A stretch of 64,000 bases of DNA from Agrypnia vestita. Its lineage: Eukaryota; Arthropoda; Insecta; Trichoptera; Phryganeidae. This document shows, one piece after another, positions 10,370 to 20,340 of this stretch. Below the pieces are notes generated by a model. It was not told the DNA's origin, searched no databases, and saw only the letters and a list, made by a program, of their open reading frames with translations. The position numbers and the translations under genes were made by a program. Location: positions 41,742-105,741 of the forward strand of contig JADDOH010010114.1 of NCBI GenBank assembly GCA_016648135.1, read 5' to 3'. The first letter of the stretch is position 1, and every line of letters begins with the position of its first letter.

Positions 10370-10612
10370 ATGATGGTAGAGCAAATAAATTAGAAAGAAG
10401 TGATAAGAAATGTGAAAAGTGTTGATGGAACTCGAAAAGTCTTGGCTTTACCGGGTTAACCAGATATTGGAAGATAGTACTATAAGAAGATGCTCCTCAG
10501 CAATCGATAAGCTTACATGAGAAGTTGTGCAAATGTGAGTGAGGCAAGAGTTATGCGTCAGAGTGTGTCACTCTATCGGATCTGCCTACCCCTGCGTGGT
10601 TGTTGATTAATT
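10370..10612 (+). pseudogene. LINE C-terminal tail (RTE-like), heavily decayed
   Basis: Nucleotide resemblance to the tail at 7325-7790, read on the plus strand: 'gttgatggaactcgaaaa', 'taaccagatattggaagat', 'gtgtgaggcaagagttatg' and the final 'ctgcctacccctgcgtgg', equal to the SAYP end. Stops in all frames. Confidence 0.55.
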
Positions 10613-11101
10613 AGTATGTTCTCTGTTACACATACGTAATTGTGTGCTTGGTTAAATTTAGTACGAGGTTATATCCTTTTATATGAAACTGAATATCTGT
10701 CTGTCTGTTATGTATACAATTCTACGTCCTTAAACCGGTCTAGACCAAATTTTACCTAATTACCCTAGTCTACTCAGCCAGTATCCCCATATTTAAAAAT
10801 GTACATTATATTGAGTGCCATGAATTCCAAATAGTGTATAGTTATTTTTTACGATGCCAAAACATGGACTTAACATAACTCTCCCATGTAGAGCCTGCGC
10901 AAAGCAAAGGCATCCCTCTTCCCTTAAACTTCTATCTAAAATTATAATTGAATTAACAAGGGTGGGTATTTATTAACGACTAGTTACGAATAAATAGCGC
11001 AATTAATTTGAATCATGAAATATTTTTTGTAAAATACAAAAATCAATATTTACCAATGTGTATCAATATTGAGCAATATACACATGTATATAATAATGTC
11101 A
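10613..11101. other. Unclassified stretch
   Basis: AT-rich; 'ctgtctgtctgtta' near 10696 resembles the edge of a short repeat of the family E type. No gene seen. Confidence 0.35.
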
Positions 11102-11250
11102 GTTATATATCAATATATCACTTGTCTAAGACCACTAATGAGTTTAGGAATACACGACTAGTTTCTACATCTGCAGTTGTCGAAACTAGTCGTGTATTCC
11201 TAAACTCATTGGTGGTCTTATATAAGTGATATATTTATATATAATTATAA
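11102..11250. mobile_element. 149-bp foldback element
   Basis: Near-perfect palindrome: the left arm 'taagaccactaatgagttt' plus 'aggaatacacgactagtttc' returns inverted at about 11183-11225 with one mismatch. The outer parts 'tatatcacttg' are also inverted. Loop of about 11 bases around 'acatctgcagttgt'. Both arms read GAAACTAGTCGTG outward, like the 3' side of the hammerhead-like units. No coding capacity. Confidence 0.7.
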
Positions 11251-11284
11251 TGTCAAAGTTAACGCCAATTCAATAAAAAAAAAA

Positions 11285-11840
11285 AATTGTTTTTTATTTT
11301 TTATTATTAATTACACGGCTTGATAGCCTTTTACAACAGGTTTATACATAATTAAAATACAACAAACGATTAAATGTAAAAGAAAAATAAAGGGTATAAA
11401 TGTAAAAAAGTATATATACATAGTTAAAACATAATGAGGTTAGACATATATGTAAAAAAAGTATATATGCAAAAAAGTGTAAAGTAGTGATCTCAGAAAT
11501 TTTTACTCACCGATAATATAGCAATATTAAAAATGAATAGCCAGGTATATATAAAAAATTTAAGACATTATATAAAAATTTAATATTTTGAAAAGAAATG
11601 ATCATATAATGATTTTTTAAATTTTGAGAGAGATAGATTTAAAATGTCGACATATGTAGGTAGTTCATTGCCCAGTTTGTGCATCCGAGGTATGCTAGAA
11701 TTTGAACGATAGTTTGTGTCCGAATTGTCACAATAAAACAGCATGTTTTGGCGGGTCCTACGGTTAGGTACTTTAAAATTAATACTATTCAGGAGTTTAA
11801 ATAATAATATAATGTTCAGTTGATGCATTATTTATGCTGA
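11285..11840 (-). pseudogene. Jockey-like LINE 3' end with C-terminal ORF2 tail
   Basis: The minus-strand frame 11828-11580 (82 codons) reads 'KLLNSINFKVPNRRTRQNM', 'SSIPRMHKLGNEL' and 'LSKFKKSLYDHF', the C-terminal signature of Jockey/CR1-group ORF2 proteins. A 3' UTR follows down to an A-rich tail 'taataataaaaaataaaaaac' at 11285-11310. The insert is truncated upstream of 11840. Confidence 0.72.
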
Positions 11841-11859
11841 TTACTCTGGATCTGTTTAT

Positions 11860-12929
11860 ACTGCATTTTTGCAGCCCTGATTCGAGCAGGTGTCGGTGGA
11901 AAGCTGCCAGAAGGGTGGAGGGTGGTTTTTGGAGTGTTTTTCTTTCGGGGGTGGTATTCCAGGCTGGCGGTGCGGGGCGCGGGGGGAAATGAAGTCACTT
12001 TTACCACCCAGGGTTGGAGAGCGCGGCCGATACGTTTAGGGGATCATTTCCAAAGTTTCCAGTTTGATTGCGCTAAAATATTTTGTATTTTTTTTGTAAC
12101 TGATGGTAAATTACTCTATGGTGCAATCCAACAGAAAGGAAATAGAAATTCATACAAAGGACACACAAAGGGTAGTTTTTAAAATTAATTATGTTTGTTA
12201 GCGCTACAGGTGGTACTGCTGGATCAAAAACAATTGGATCAAAAAAAATTTTGAGACATCCTTTTAGTATGGGGTAATAGTTTCGCAGCGAAAAGGTAAA
12301 TAAATGGCACACGAGTGATAATTGAAGAAAAAACTGCGTATATTACGCATCAACACTCTTTGAATCCGTGGCATAATTGTGTTAAACATTATTTTTATTA
12401 AACGGTTTTTTTCTAAATCAATGTTATCTTGAGACAACAAACATCCAACAAAACCTTAATTTATCGAATTAGATTTCGTTTAAATTTTCGTTCCAACATA
12501 AAATTTCGTTCCAACGCCGAATTTCAAAGCTGAATCAGCCGACTAAAATTAAAAATATTGAAATCGGAACAAATTTTCATATTAATATTGAGAAATCTCG
12601 GAGCTGCGTAGGCACTTTTAATGTTCAATCATAATGGAAAATTGAATCGAAATAATGATCGAATCTCGCCGAAAATGATTTAATAATGTAAAGTCATCCA
12701 CTTTACGTAAATGTTGAAAGTTTCAGAGTTCTAACTAGTCGGGAAGTTGGTGAAAAATCAATTACAAGATTCCGCCACAAACAAACAGACAAAGAGACTA
12801 AATTAAAAGCATGTAAAAATGAAATAAGGCGACCACGTGATGCGTGGCGAATAACAATCGATGCGAGTGTTAAAAAAAAGAGAAGAAAGGTTTATGACTG
12901 ACGTGAATATACGTTTACATACTTACCAT
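11860..12929. other. Unclassified; GC-rich island at 11880-12060
   Basis: The island has dense G runs ('gcggggcgcggggggaaatg') and no gene signature; open frames there lack motifs. The rest is AT-rich with words like 'gaaatcggaacaaatttt' and a Lepidoptera-like 'caaacaaacagac' at 12778, often found at the ends of interspersed repeats. Confidence 0.35.
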
Positions 12930-13265
12930 CATGCTGTTTCTCCGCGGGAGCAGGCAGAGAAGATGGAGCGCCATACTTCTCTGTCCTGACACACAACTCT
13001 TGCCTCATCCACATTTATACATCTTTGCATGGACCTAACCGGACCATCCTCCAATATCTGATTAATCTGGTGACGCCACGTCTTCCGCGGTCGTCCTCTC
13101 CCCTGGTGCCGTCAACAGTTGCGTCATGTATTTTTATTACCATTATTTCCTCTTTCATTTGCTCAACAATCCCAAAAAAACTCAACGACACTTTTTTGCT
13201 TTCTATTAACTGTGCAAAGACTAGCTTTACATTCTTTCCTAACACCTTCATTCTTTAGTCTATCA
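12930..13265 (-). pseudogene. LINE C-terminal tail (RTE-like), decayed
   Basis: Minus strand. Same segment as 7325-7790: 'KMKEEIMVIKIHDATVDGT' (compare HVERMNEEIMVRKIYNASVDG) and the final block mirrored by 'catgctgtttctccgcggg' near 12930. Frameshifts divide the frame; 51 bases around the RRACMRR motif are missing. Confidence 0.65.
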
Positions 13266-13386
13266 TAAATTTGTGCCCATGAAAAAAGGAAGACGACATT
13301 ACTTAGTAGGATTTTTACAAATCTTACATATTTTTTTTCTATCCATGTGATATTTTAGAAGTAACGTAAAAATACAATAATTTAAA

Positions 13387-13600
13387 AAAAGTTAAGGTTA
13401 TTATTACGGTCGTTAGACATATTTAACTGTAAATGGTTACGGATATTTTATACGAACCGTATGTTTTTCCGAGGAACGATTCTCGACGTTTCGTTGAAGT
13501 CGTATTCAACGTCATCAGGAGAACGACCTGTACCCGCGGAGGTATACACACAAGTACAGTCTGCCCTTTATTTCCGCGGGTATAGGTACATTTTACTGAT
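13387..13600 (-). mobile_element. PLE-like terminal repeat, family B, copy 1
   Basis: Shares its whole outer arm with the inverted pair at 35.47-35.97 kb: 'acggtcgttagacatattt', 'ggatattttatacgaaccg', then the hammerhead-like core, then 'gacctgtacccgcggagg'. Lies directly downstream (minus strand) of a LINE ORF2 fragment, which may be chance. Confidence 0.65.
13477..13526 (-). ncRNA. Hammerhead-like core, family B, with 6-pair stem I
   Basis: Minus strand, in order: CTGATGA (13518-13512), extra C, stem II GTTGAA/TTCAAC with a 6-base loop, GAAAC (13492-13488), then GTC (13487-13485) as possible cleavage site. The bases just upstream (TTCTC, 13523-13519) and just after the cleavage point (GAGAA, 13484-13480) pair in 5 Watson-Crick pairs plus one G-U. 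All core residues of a hammerhead are there, with one extra base between CTGATGA and stem II. One of the best copies in the window. Confidence 0.6.
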
Positions 13601-14340
13601 CCTCTGGCAGACTCACATACAGCTTCATCCCACTGTACATCACAGATGTTTGCGATCTTTTTTCTTTCTGAATGCCAATCTTATTTCATCTTTTTTTCTT
13701 GTACAGTGGTCATGTTCATGTTGGTTTTCTCTTATTTTTCTTACTAATTCAAATGTACTGTTGTATCCATTAACAATTTTGTATATAAATAGAAGTACAT
13801 TAAATTTAATTATTTGTCTAAATGTCATTATTCGTAGACTTTCTAACATCAATTTGATTCTTGTGTATCGATTTCCTTTTAGTATAATTCTTAATGCTTT
13901 AATTTGAAGTAGTGTTAATTTATTCAATTCTTCTTCATTAGCCAGAAATAGTATACTGCTGCATAAATGCAGTAAATGATGTGGGGGACTATTATTGCGT
14001 TATATATATTTTTGTTTGTTTTCTCTGTTTTGATATATCTTCTGAATCTGTTTTGATATATCTTACGAATCTGTTTTAATATATCTTCTGATTCTTCTCA
14101 AGAGTGAAATTCGTTTTGCTATTTTTTTTGTTACATAATTAGTGTTCAATGAAAAGTTTAGGTTATTATCTATAATTATTCCCAAGTATTTTATATCAGT
14201 TGTTTCTTTGATTGCTTCCCCATCGATAATTATTGTTGGTGCATCTAGTATTCTCTTTTTTCCTATGTTCATTACTTTTGTTTTGTTGATATTTAAATAC
14301 AGACGGTTAAATACAATATTTTTGTTGTTGAAATATTTGA
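13601..14340 (-). pseudogene. Jockey/CR1-group LINE ORF2, reverse transcriptase C-terminal part
   Basis: Minus strand, two main frames. The first (from about 14340 to 14063) reads 'LYLNINKTKVMNIGKKR', 'TIIIDGEAIKETTDIKYLG' and 'IIIDNNLNFSLNT', the region just after the catalytic YxDD box in non-LTR reverse transcriptases. The second (13927-13640) reads 'LQIKALRIILKGNRYT' and 'FIYKIVNGYN', followed by 'VRKIRENQHEHDH'. A tandem triplication of 'tctgttttgatatatctt'-like words at 14030-14095 causes a break between them. The 5' side joins an unrelated GC-rich block at 14340. Non-functional, 5'-truncated. Confidence 0.75.
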
Positions 14341-14829
14341 CTATCGCTGGACAGCCGGCGCTCCCCCGAGCCGTGACGCTATTACCGAGCCGCCCAGCCT
14401 CCCGCGGGTGCTGTACCAACTTCACAGAGATGAAATCGTGTTATCCGCGCTGCCCGTGTTCAGAGTCGCCCGCCGCACCTGTCGCTCTGGCTCAGGGCGG
14501 CCTTCCGGTCCGCTGGCATTGAGTCATCGAGTGGAAGATGCTTTGTGACAACCCGGCGGACGACCATTAATCAGTTTCGAAACGTTTTATTCGTTTAAAA
14601 AATATTAATCCTCATATCTCTATGTACGTATGTACGTGTGTGTGTGTGCGGGTAGGTTTATACCTGTGGCGTGCAGCGCATACAAGTAAAAAAGCTGTGC
14701 ATTAGTTAAGATTCCGGGAAACAAATATTAATTAAATAATCTTTATCTTGAGAAAAAAATTCTAGCCGTAATTCGTCCTACGGCTAGAAGTTTTATTTCC
14801 GAAGTTTCTGTACCTAACTTCGTGTCAAT
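14341..14829. other. GC-rich island 14341-14560, then AT-rich stretch
   Basis: The island is rich in CG dinucleotides with words such as 'cccgagccgtgacgc' and 'gccgcccagcctcccgcgg'. An open frame runs across its plus strand (14142-14522) but begins in LINE sequence and shows no motif. I see no splice-flanked exon. A 'gtgtgtgtgtgtgcg' microsatellite is at 14637-14650, and an inverted repeat 'attctagccgtaattcg'/'cggctagaag' at 14759-14789. Confidence 0.35.
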
Positions 14830-15325
14830 TGTCAATTTATGTCACTTGTTTGCACCCAATAAATTTCTTTCATAGATCTAGTCAATGTTAAAAAACATAG
14901 AGAAAACACTGACTTAATCACCATATTCAAAATATTAAATGGCCACACTGATGTGCCTTCGTTACTGGGCCAAATAAAATTCAATATCCCTCCCCGTAGA
15001 CTCAGAAATATTGAAGTGTTGTTCCTTATCATAGAACCAATTATGGATTCCATGCTCCCATGTCACGGTTATGTCATCTTATAAATTCAAGACAGGATCT
15101 GGACTTCTTTGATGTAAGTCTGTTCAGATTCAAACAATCTCTGATTAGATACTCTAGATCTTGTCTCCAACTTGTTAGTACTTTTCATTTGTCCTTGCTT
15201 TTCTTCAAATTGCTATAACTTTTGTTCTCTTATATTTTATGTTGTTAATATTATGTAATATATTTTATTGGAATATATCCGTTAATTTCAAAAATAAATT
15301 AATAAAATAAAAAATAGTCAAGTCG
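14830..15325 (+). pseudogene. Jockey-like LINE 3' end, subfamily shared with 22.8 kb
   Basis: From 14890 it matches 22845-23275 almost base for base: 'acatagagaaaacactgac', 'ctgatgtgccttcgttactg', 'gacaggatctggacttctt' and the tail 'ccgttaatttcaaaaataaa'. The frame is broken by small deletions (for example in 'ccttatcatagaaccaatt'). The tail at 15285-15325 is A-rich. Confidence 0.75.
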
Positions 15326-15857
15326 AGAAAAACTCGTCCTGATCCATGTATTTTGACTTATCTCTGTGTCTGCGATTTTTTGCAATAGACAAGTAAATTT
15401 TTCATGGAATAGCGTATTTCTTCGAAAGGTCTTAGGCCAAGTGAGAACTGCGCGCACGTCACTTTCAGAATTTTTTTTTTTTTTTAAATTCCACCCAAAA
15501 CTTTTTGTGTTTTCTATAGTGAACGTTCATACCATCTGTCAAATCATTGTGATTATTTACGATGACATTGCCATTGATGATATCATAAAATGTTTGATTT
15601 ATTTTTGTGAAAATTTGTATATCTGAAATTAGTATTATTCCCTATTTAATTATATATAAATCGTCTTCGAAATATATTGAATTTTTTTTTCCTGTAATAC
15701 CTAAATATAAAATATTTATTTATTTAGAAAATTTTGTTTGCAATACTTCCTTTATAGTGCAGTTATTTTTGAGGATTGGAGCTAATCAGAATAGTTCATT
15801 ATATACAGTTAAAAATAAAAAAAATGTATACCTATACCCTTATAGGTTTATGGGTAT
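15326..15857. other. Unclassified AT-rich stretch
   Basis: No supported gene. Open frames at 15366-15626 and 15607-16131 are low-complexity; the second runs into repeat family H and is rejected. Confidence 0.35.
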
Positions 15858-16131
15858 ACAGGGTTATTGGGAAAACATTAATAACCTCGCAGAACTATAT
15901 TTCTGCCTTGATTATGAGTCGAAAATGTTCAAGCTATCATTATTAATGGTTATGAAGATATGCGACATCAAAGTTTGCATTTTTTTTCAATATTTCTGTC
16001 TTATTTTTTGTAAAACACTGGCCTATCATTACAGTTACTTATATCGATTACGAAAAATTCATTGGTTTCAATACAAGTTAAATAAAATGATAAGAACCCT
16101 GAAAAATTTCCAATTGGAATTGGAAGGTTAA
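15858..16131. repeat. Family H interspersed repeat, copy 2
   Basis: Begins 'acagggttattgggaaaac' and contains 'ctgccttgattatgagtcg', 'atatgcgacatcaaagttt', 'gcattttttttcaatattt' and 'caagttaaataaaatgat', in the same order as the arms at 52.87-53.35 kb. Confidence 0.65.
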
Positions 16132-16375
16132 TAAATAAATAGAACACATAACTCTTCAAGGAAACATAATTCATTTGTTCAACTTGAATGTACAATTTAA
16201 ATTAATCTTAGAAATTTATTCTGACTTTTTTTCCAATTTTTGTTGATGAATAAAGTTACCAGTTATTCCTGTTAAGCGATGTTCCACTACAGGAATATTA
16301 GAACAATGAGAAATATAAATTTAGAACAGCCACAGTGAGCTCACTGTGACATACATAATTCCTGTCCAAAAAAGC

Positions 16376-16480
16376 CATTACCCAATTAGGTCATCCCTGT
16401 TCACCCGACTTGGCCCCTTGTGATTTCTGGCTATTTATAAAATTGAAAACTGCACTGAAGGGTTAAAGATTTTCCAATTT
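16376..16480 (+). pseudogene. Mariner-like transposase fossil, third-aspartate region
   Basis: Plus-strand frame from 16398 reads 'GHPCSPDLAPCDFWLF' then 'IKLKTALKG'. The SPDLAPCD-FWLF-K block is the signature around the last catalytic aspartate of mariner transposases, of a different subfamily from the intact element (PCD here, PTD there). Stops and frameshifts surround it. A short fragment only. Confidence 0.75.
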
Positions 16481-16599
16481 GTTTTCCAATTGTTCCAATA
16501 TTGATAAGCAATAGAATTTGGTACAACTTTCTGGATAATGTCGAAGTAAGGATGTTAAAGCACAAAGGGGAATAATCCTTCGATTTTTTGGTGAAGGCA

Positions 16600-17403
16600 T
16601 TCCAATGATGTGTTGTGTACTGATATCTGCTGAAAACAAATTTTCAAGGACACAGCTGATGGCATCAGGCGTTTCTAAACGGTCGTGAAAACAAGAGAAT
16701 ATTTTAATTTATTTAATTTACTAGCTATAAATCGTCAAAAATGACGCATTTTTATTTTATATATTTCGGACGCCAGTTAAGACCGTACGCTATCTAGAGT
16801 AGAGAAGCGTCTTGATAACATTAGCGAGGAACATTATTAAAAAGAGAATTATGCTTCTTTTGCTTCTTGTACCTCATTATTATATTCTACCTCAATATTA
16901 TTTGAGCCACCTGGTAGCATTAGTGAAGGAGCATTGTTTCATAGTGCATTATATATTTTGATTAATGATTAATACCAATGGCATATGCGATATACTAATG
17001 GATGCATATATTAGTTTTAATTTTAATATATTGTCTTATTTTTAAGTACTTAATATTACAGGTAAATAAGTTATATTACATTCACAAAAAATGTCGTCTA
17101 TACCGTTTTATGATTTATTTTTGAAATTAAAAATTAATCGATCTTTCAATTTCTGCACATTGAATGGGACCCACTTTCTTATCCAGGATCATTTTATGAG
17201 CAAAACTATCGGCCCTGCTCATTCGTCGCCTGGTTGTCATTTTTAACACTAATAGCAGGACCTTGCCCCCCCGCACTGGTCGGAAAAATCAGTTTACTAC
17301 AGTATAATAATATTTTTCTGTACATTTAGTTACTACAAACATAAAACTATGAGTATAAAAGCAATGGTACCAATATCCAAAAAAAAAAAGTGTTGAATGA
17401 CGT
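16600..17403. other. Unclassified AT-rich stretch
   Basis: No coding region seen. A GC-richer patch at 17180-17290 has no recognisable content. Confidence 0.3.
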
Positions 17404-17548
17404 CACCGAGGATTACTAATTTTAAATGTACTGAATTCTAGGCTTTTTGTATCTATCCTATCCTTCCAAAACCACGTTTCCTATTTTATAGGCTATGTGT
17501 CCTATAAAATCTCGAATCTAGTACATTATAAATTAGTAATCCTCGGTG
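17404..17548. mobile_element. 145-bp MITE
   Basis: Terminal inverted repeats starting CACCGAGGATTACTAATT (left 17404, right ending 17548), about 29 bp with few mismatches. No coding capacity. No target duplication that I can be sure of. Superfamily not assigned. Confidence 0.7.
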
Positions 17549-17617
17549 TCTGCATTAAATTATTTTAGGATATTCCTGCCTTTGCTTTTATACGCCACAT
17601 TTAATAAATTAATATAT

Positions 17618-17760
17618 GAGCAGCTTATTGATCTTGTGGTTAAGACTTTTGCCAGCTAACCCATTAGTCCTTGGTTCGAGCTCCATTCTAGGAGATCAAC
17701 ACGTTAGTCTAGTACAAGCGTTTATCTTTATTTGAAAACAGTAAGAAAATATATCCATGT
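17618..17760 (+). mobile_element. SINE-like tRNA-derived fragment (second family)
   Basis: 'atcttgtggttaagac' resembles an A box and 'ccttggttcgagctcc' a B box, about 40 bases apart. Differs from the SINE at 54.8 kb. The 3' part 'gtctagtacaagcgttta' ends in an A-rich stretch. Decayed. Confidence 0.45.
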
Positions 17761-18441
17761 ATGTCTTTTTTTATTTATTTAATATTTTATATATATTTAA
17801 ATATTTTAATAAAATATTATACCGTAAATAAATCTACGTAAAAAATACTACCCCCTTTACTTACGTTAAAATATGCAGCGCGCCCGTTCAAAGGTTAAAA
17901 ACACACAGACATATAAGTCTAATATTAGTTATTAATTTTAGATGGTTATCGAGGTGACAAGAAAAATGCATGGAATAAAGGGAGAATGGTAACCAAATAT
18001 TTTTACTATATTATTTTCATATATCTTTCTAATTGATTCATCTAATATGTAGCTTGTACCAATGACGCACTTTAAGGAGTTATTAAATGTTGTTGGTAGA
18101 TGTCGTACAAAAACTCCAAATTACACTTGGCTTCCTGCTTCATTATGAGGAGATAATAATAGGTGCATTTTAGAGTAATACAGGACCAGCAAAAATAAAT
18201 AAAAGATCAAAGCGGAGATGTAGGAACGGAAGTAGAATTAGAGTCCGTAAATAAAATCTCGCGACGTTTACTTGAAGCAATTTATTTTTATCGCAGTATT
18301 GTTTCCGGTGTCCATTCTAAGACATATTTTAGTCTCTACCATAAACAGCGCTCCCTATATACTTTCTATTATGTGTGCGGACTATAATTTTTTTTATAAA
18401 AATAAATTATTATGTCGCTCGAAAAAATACAGATCTAATTG
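17761..18441. other. Unclassified AT-rich stretch
   Basis: No gene or repeat recognised. Confidence 0.3.
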
Positions 18442-18481
18442 AGAAATGATTATCTATATAGATATATAGATAATCATTTCT
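18442..18481. repeat. Perfect 19-bp-arm hairpin
   Basis: Left arm AGAAATGATTATCTATATA (18442-18460), a 2-base spacer, and the exact inverse at 18463-18481. No neighbouring terminal repeats. Could extrude as a cruciform; probably remains of a small foldback. Confidence 0.8.
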
Positions 18482-18689
18482 AAATGGGTAAACCTTAAAG
18501 GTGTTTTGGTATGACTCATGCATAAATATACAGGTGTCCGGTGATCGGTGTCGGAGCCTTTAATATTATAAGATATGATCAATTTCATCGAGAAAACGAG
18601 CCATAATGAAATGGAAATGGTGCGTCATATTACTAATATCTACCTATGTAGAGTAGCGAAGGGAAAAGCTACATTTCAAAATGAAGACT

Positions 18690-19340
18690 ACAACACACAC
18701 ACGTTCACCAGTTTGAAGACTACAAAGTGTACACTACAATTGTAGTAAAAACTACTTGAAGTGAAGTAATTGTAGTACTACGAAATGAAGTGAAGTAAAT
18801 GAAGTGAAGTAAGTGAAGTGAAGTAATTGAGTGAAGTAATTAAGTAATTGAAGTGAAGTAATTGAAGTGAAGTAAATGAAGTAAAGTAATTGTAATAATA
18901 ATGAAGTGAAGTAATGAAATGAAGTAATAGTGAAGTAAATTTTTAAATGAAGTTAAAAAAAAAAAAAAGGTCGACAACAATATTTATAAATAACGATATT
19001 TAAAAAAAAAAAAAAAAAAATCGCCAGCCAGATTTCTTCATTCGATTCCAAAAAATTTTAAAACCATGCGGGGGAGGGTTGTTACAGTTTCCAGAGATTT
19101 CTTCATATATCCAAAATTTCACGTAAAAAATGCACTATTTAAAGTACGTTTCTCATACTTTCGATAACTTTGAAGTGTATGTACTTTGTAGTGTTCGCTT
19201 TGAAATGAAGTGTACTATTTGAAGTTTATACTTTCAATAACTTTGGTGTTTGTAGTTTGTAATGTGCATCAAAGTGTGCGAAGTGTGCACTTCAATGTAG
19301 TGTAGTACTACATTGTAGTAGTGAGTAATGTAGAGGTCCT
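18690..19340. repeat. GAAGT-type minisatellite with degenerate borders
   Basis: The core at 18760-18950 is a run of GAAGTGAAGTAA(T/A) words with 12-15 base spacing. Looser GAAGTGTA / TTGTAGTAC words extend to about 19340, interrupted by two A-runs (18956-18968 and 19003-19020). The borders contain 'gtagtactac' palindromes. No coding frame. Confidence 0.8.
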
Positions 19341-20340
19341 AAATATCAAAGATATCTCATTTCAAAGATAAAACTTTAAGTATTTCACCAAAATTTAAAA
19401 AAAGGTTAAAAAAATACGAAAAAAACATGTTTTTTTTGACACATAGATTGACATTTGACATATTTTGTTGATGGGATTGGCATTTGCATTGTAGAGAATC
19501 ATAATGGTGGAGTTTCTAAAAAAATATTTTATTTTTTCACTTCTAGTCTCGAGAAAATAAGAATTTCTCATCGACAGGCGAAGGCAACATAAATATAATT
19601 AAATATTTTTAATAATCTATACATCTCTCTCATTTTTATACCATGGGCCCCATATAAAAAAAGAAGAATGATATAATCATAGCAAAGCTCTCAGCGGTTG
19701 CCCCATAAATTAATTACACATAATTCTTTCCCGATTTTGGAACTTCATCCCATTAGAGTCCAACAGGTCAATCGTTAAAATATATACGTATAATGTATGC
19801 CAATTCATACTATAGATTTTTTGTCTTTTTTAGCGCTGTTCTTTTAATAAAATCTTTAAATTAATTACATTATTGTAACGAGATTCTAAAATCATGAAAA
19901 ACTGCACATAATCAAAGTTTTGCCAACAATTCAGACGTGTTTGAATAATTTGGAAGCCGGTAGAACACAACAAAACATTCAAAAACTTTTTTATTTTTTG
20001 AAAAAAAAATACGAGACCGGGCTATAAAAATCACATTTGCATATGAAATTTTCAAAATATATTACAGTTGAATATATTATAATATATAGTCAATTTCTCA
20101 ACAAAAACTCTCATCTTTAAATTTGCTGTGTGTTAATAATTGTTCCCAATTTTATTTTGTTTGCTTGTTCGCCACATGCACTATACAAGCTTAATTGCTA
20201 TGCAGAACATGTGCTAATTTTTAAATGATCGCGTTACAAATATACGCTACGATATATTTAATATACGCGTGTTGCTGTAGCAGGCTGAATACATTTTTAA
20301 TTTGGGATATTGAAAATAAAATAAATGTCTTTGTTACTTC
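19341..20340. other. Unclassified AT-rich stretch
   Basis: No gene recognised. 'caaaatcatgaaaaact' and similar words suggest old repeat debris. Confidence 0.3.

Noticed and set aside
13461..14522. Plus-strand frames of 148 and 126 codons
   Set aside because: They are shadows of the minus-strand LINE ORF2 fragment and, at the right end, of the GC-rich island.
15607..16131. 174-codon open frame, the second longest in the window
   Set aside because: AT-rich low-complexity peptide, no motif, and its second half lies in repeat family H, which has other non-coding copies.
17618..17760. Functional tRNA gene
   Set aside because: A and B box-like words exist but the stems do not close and an A-rich tail follows, so it is listed as a SINE-like fragment.
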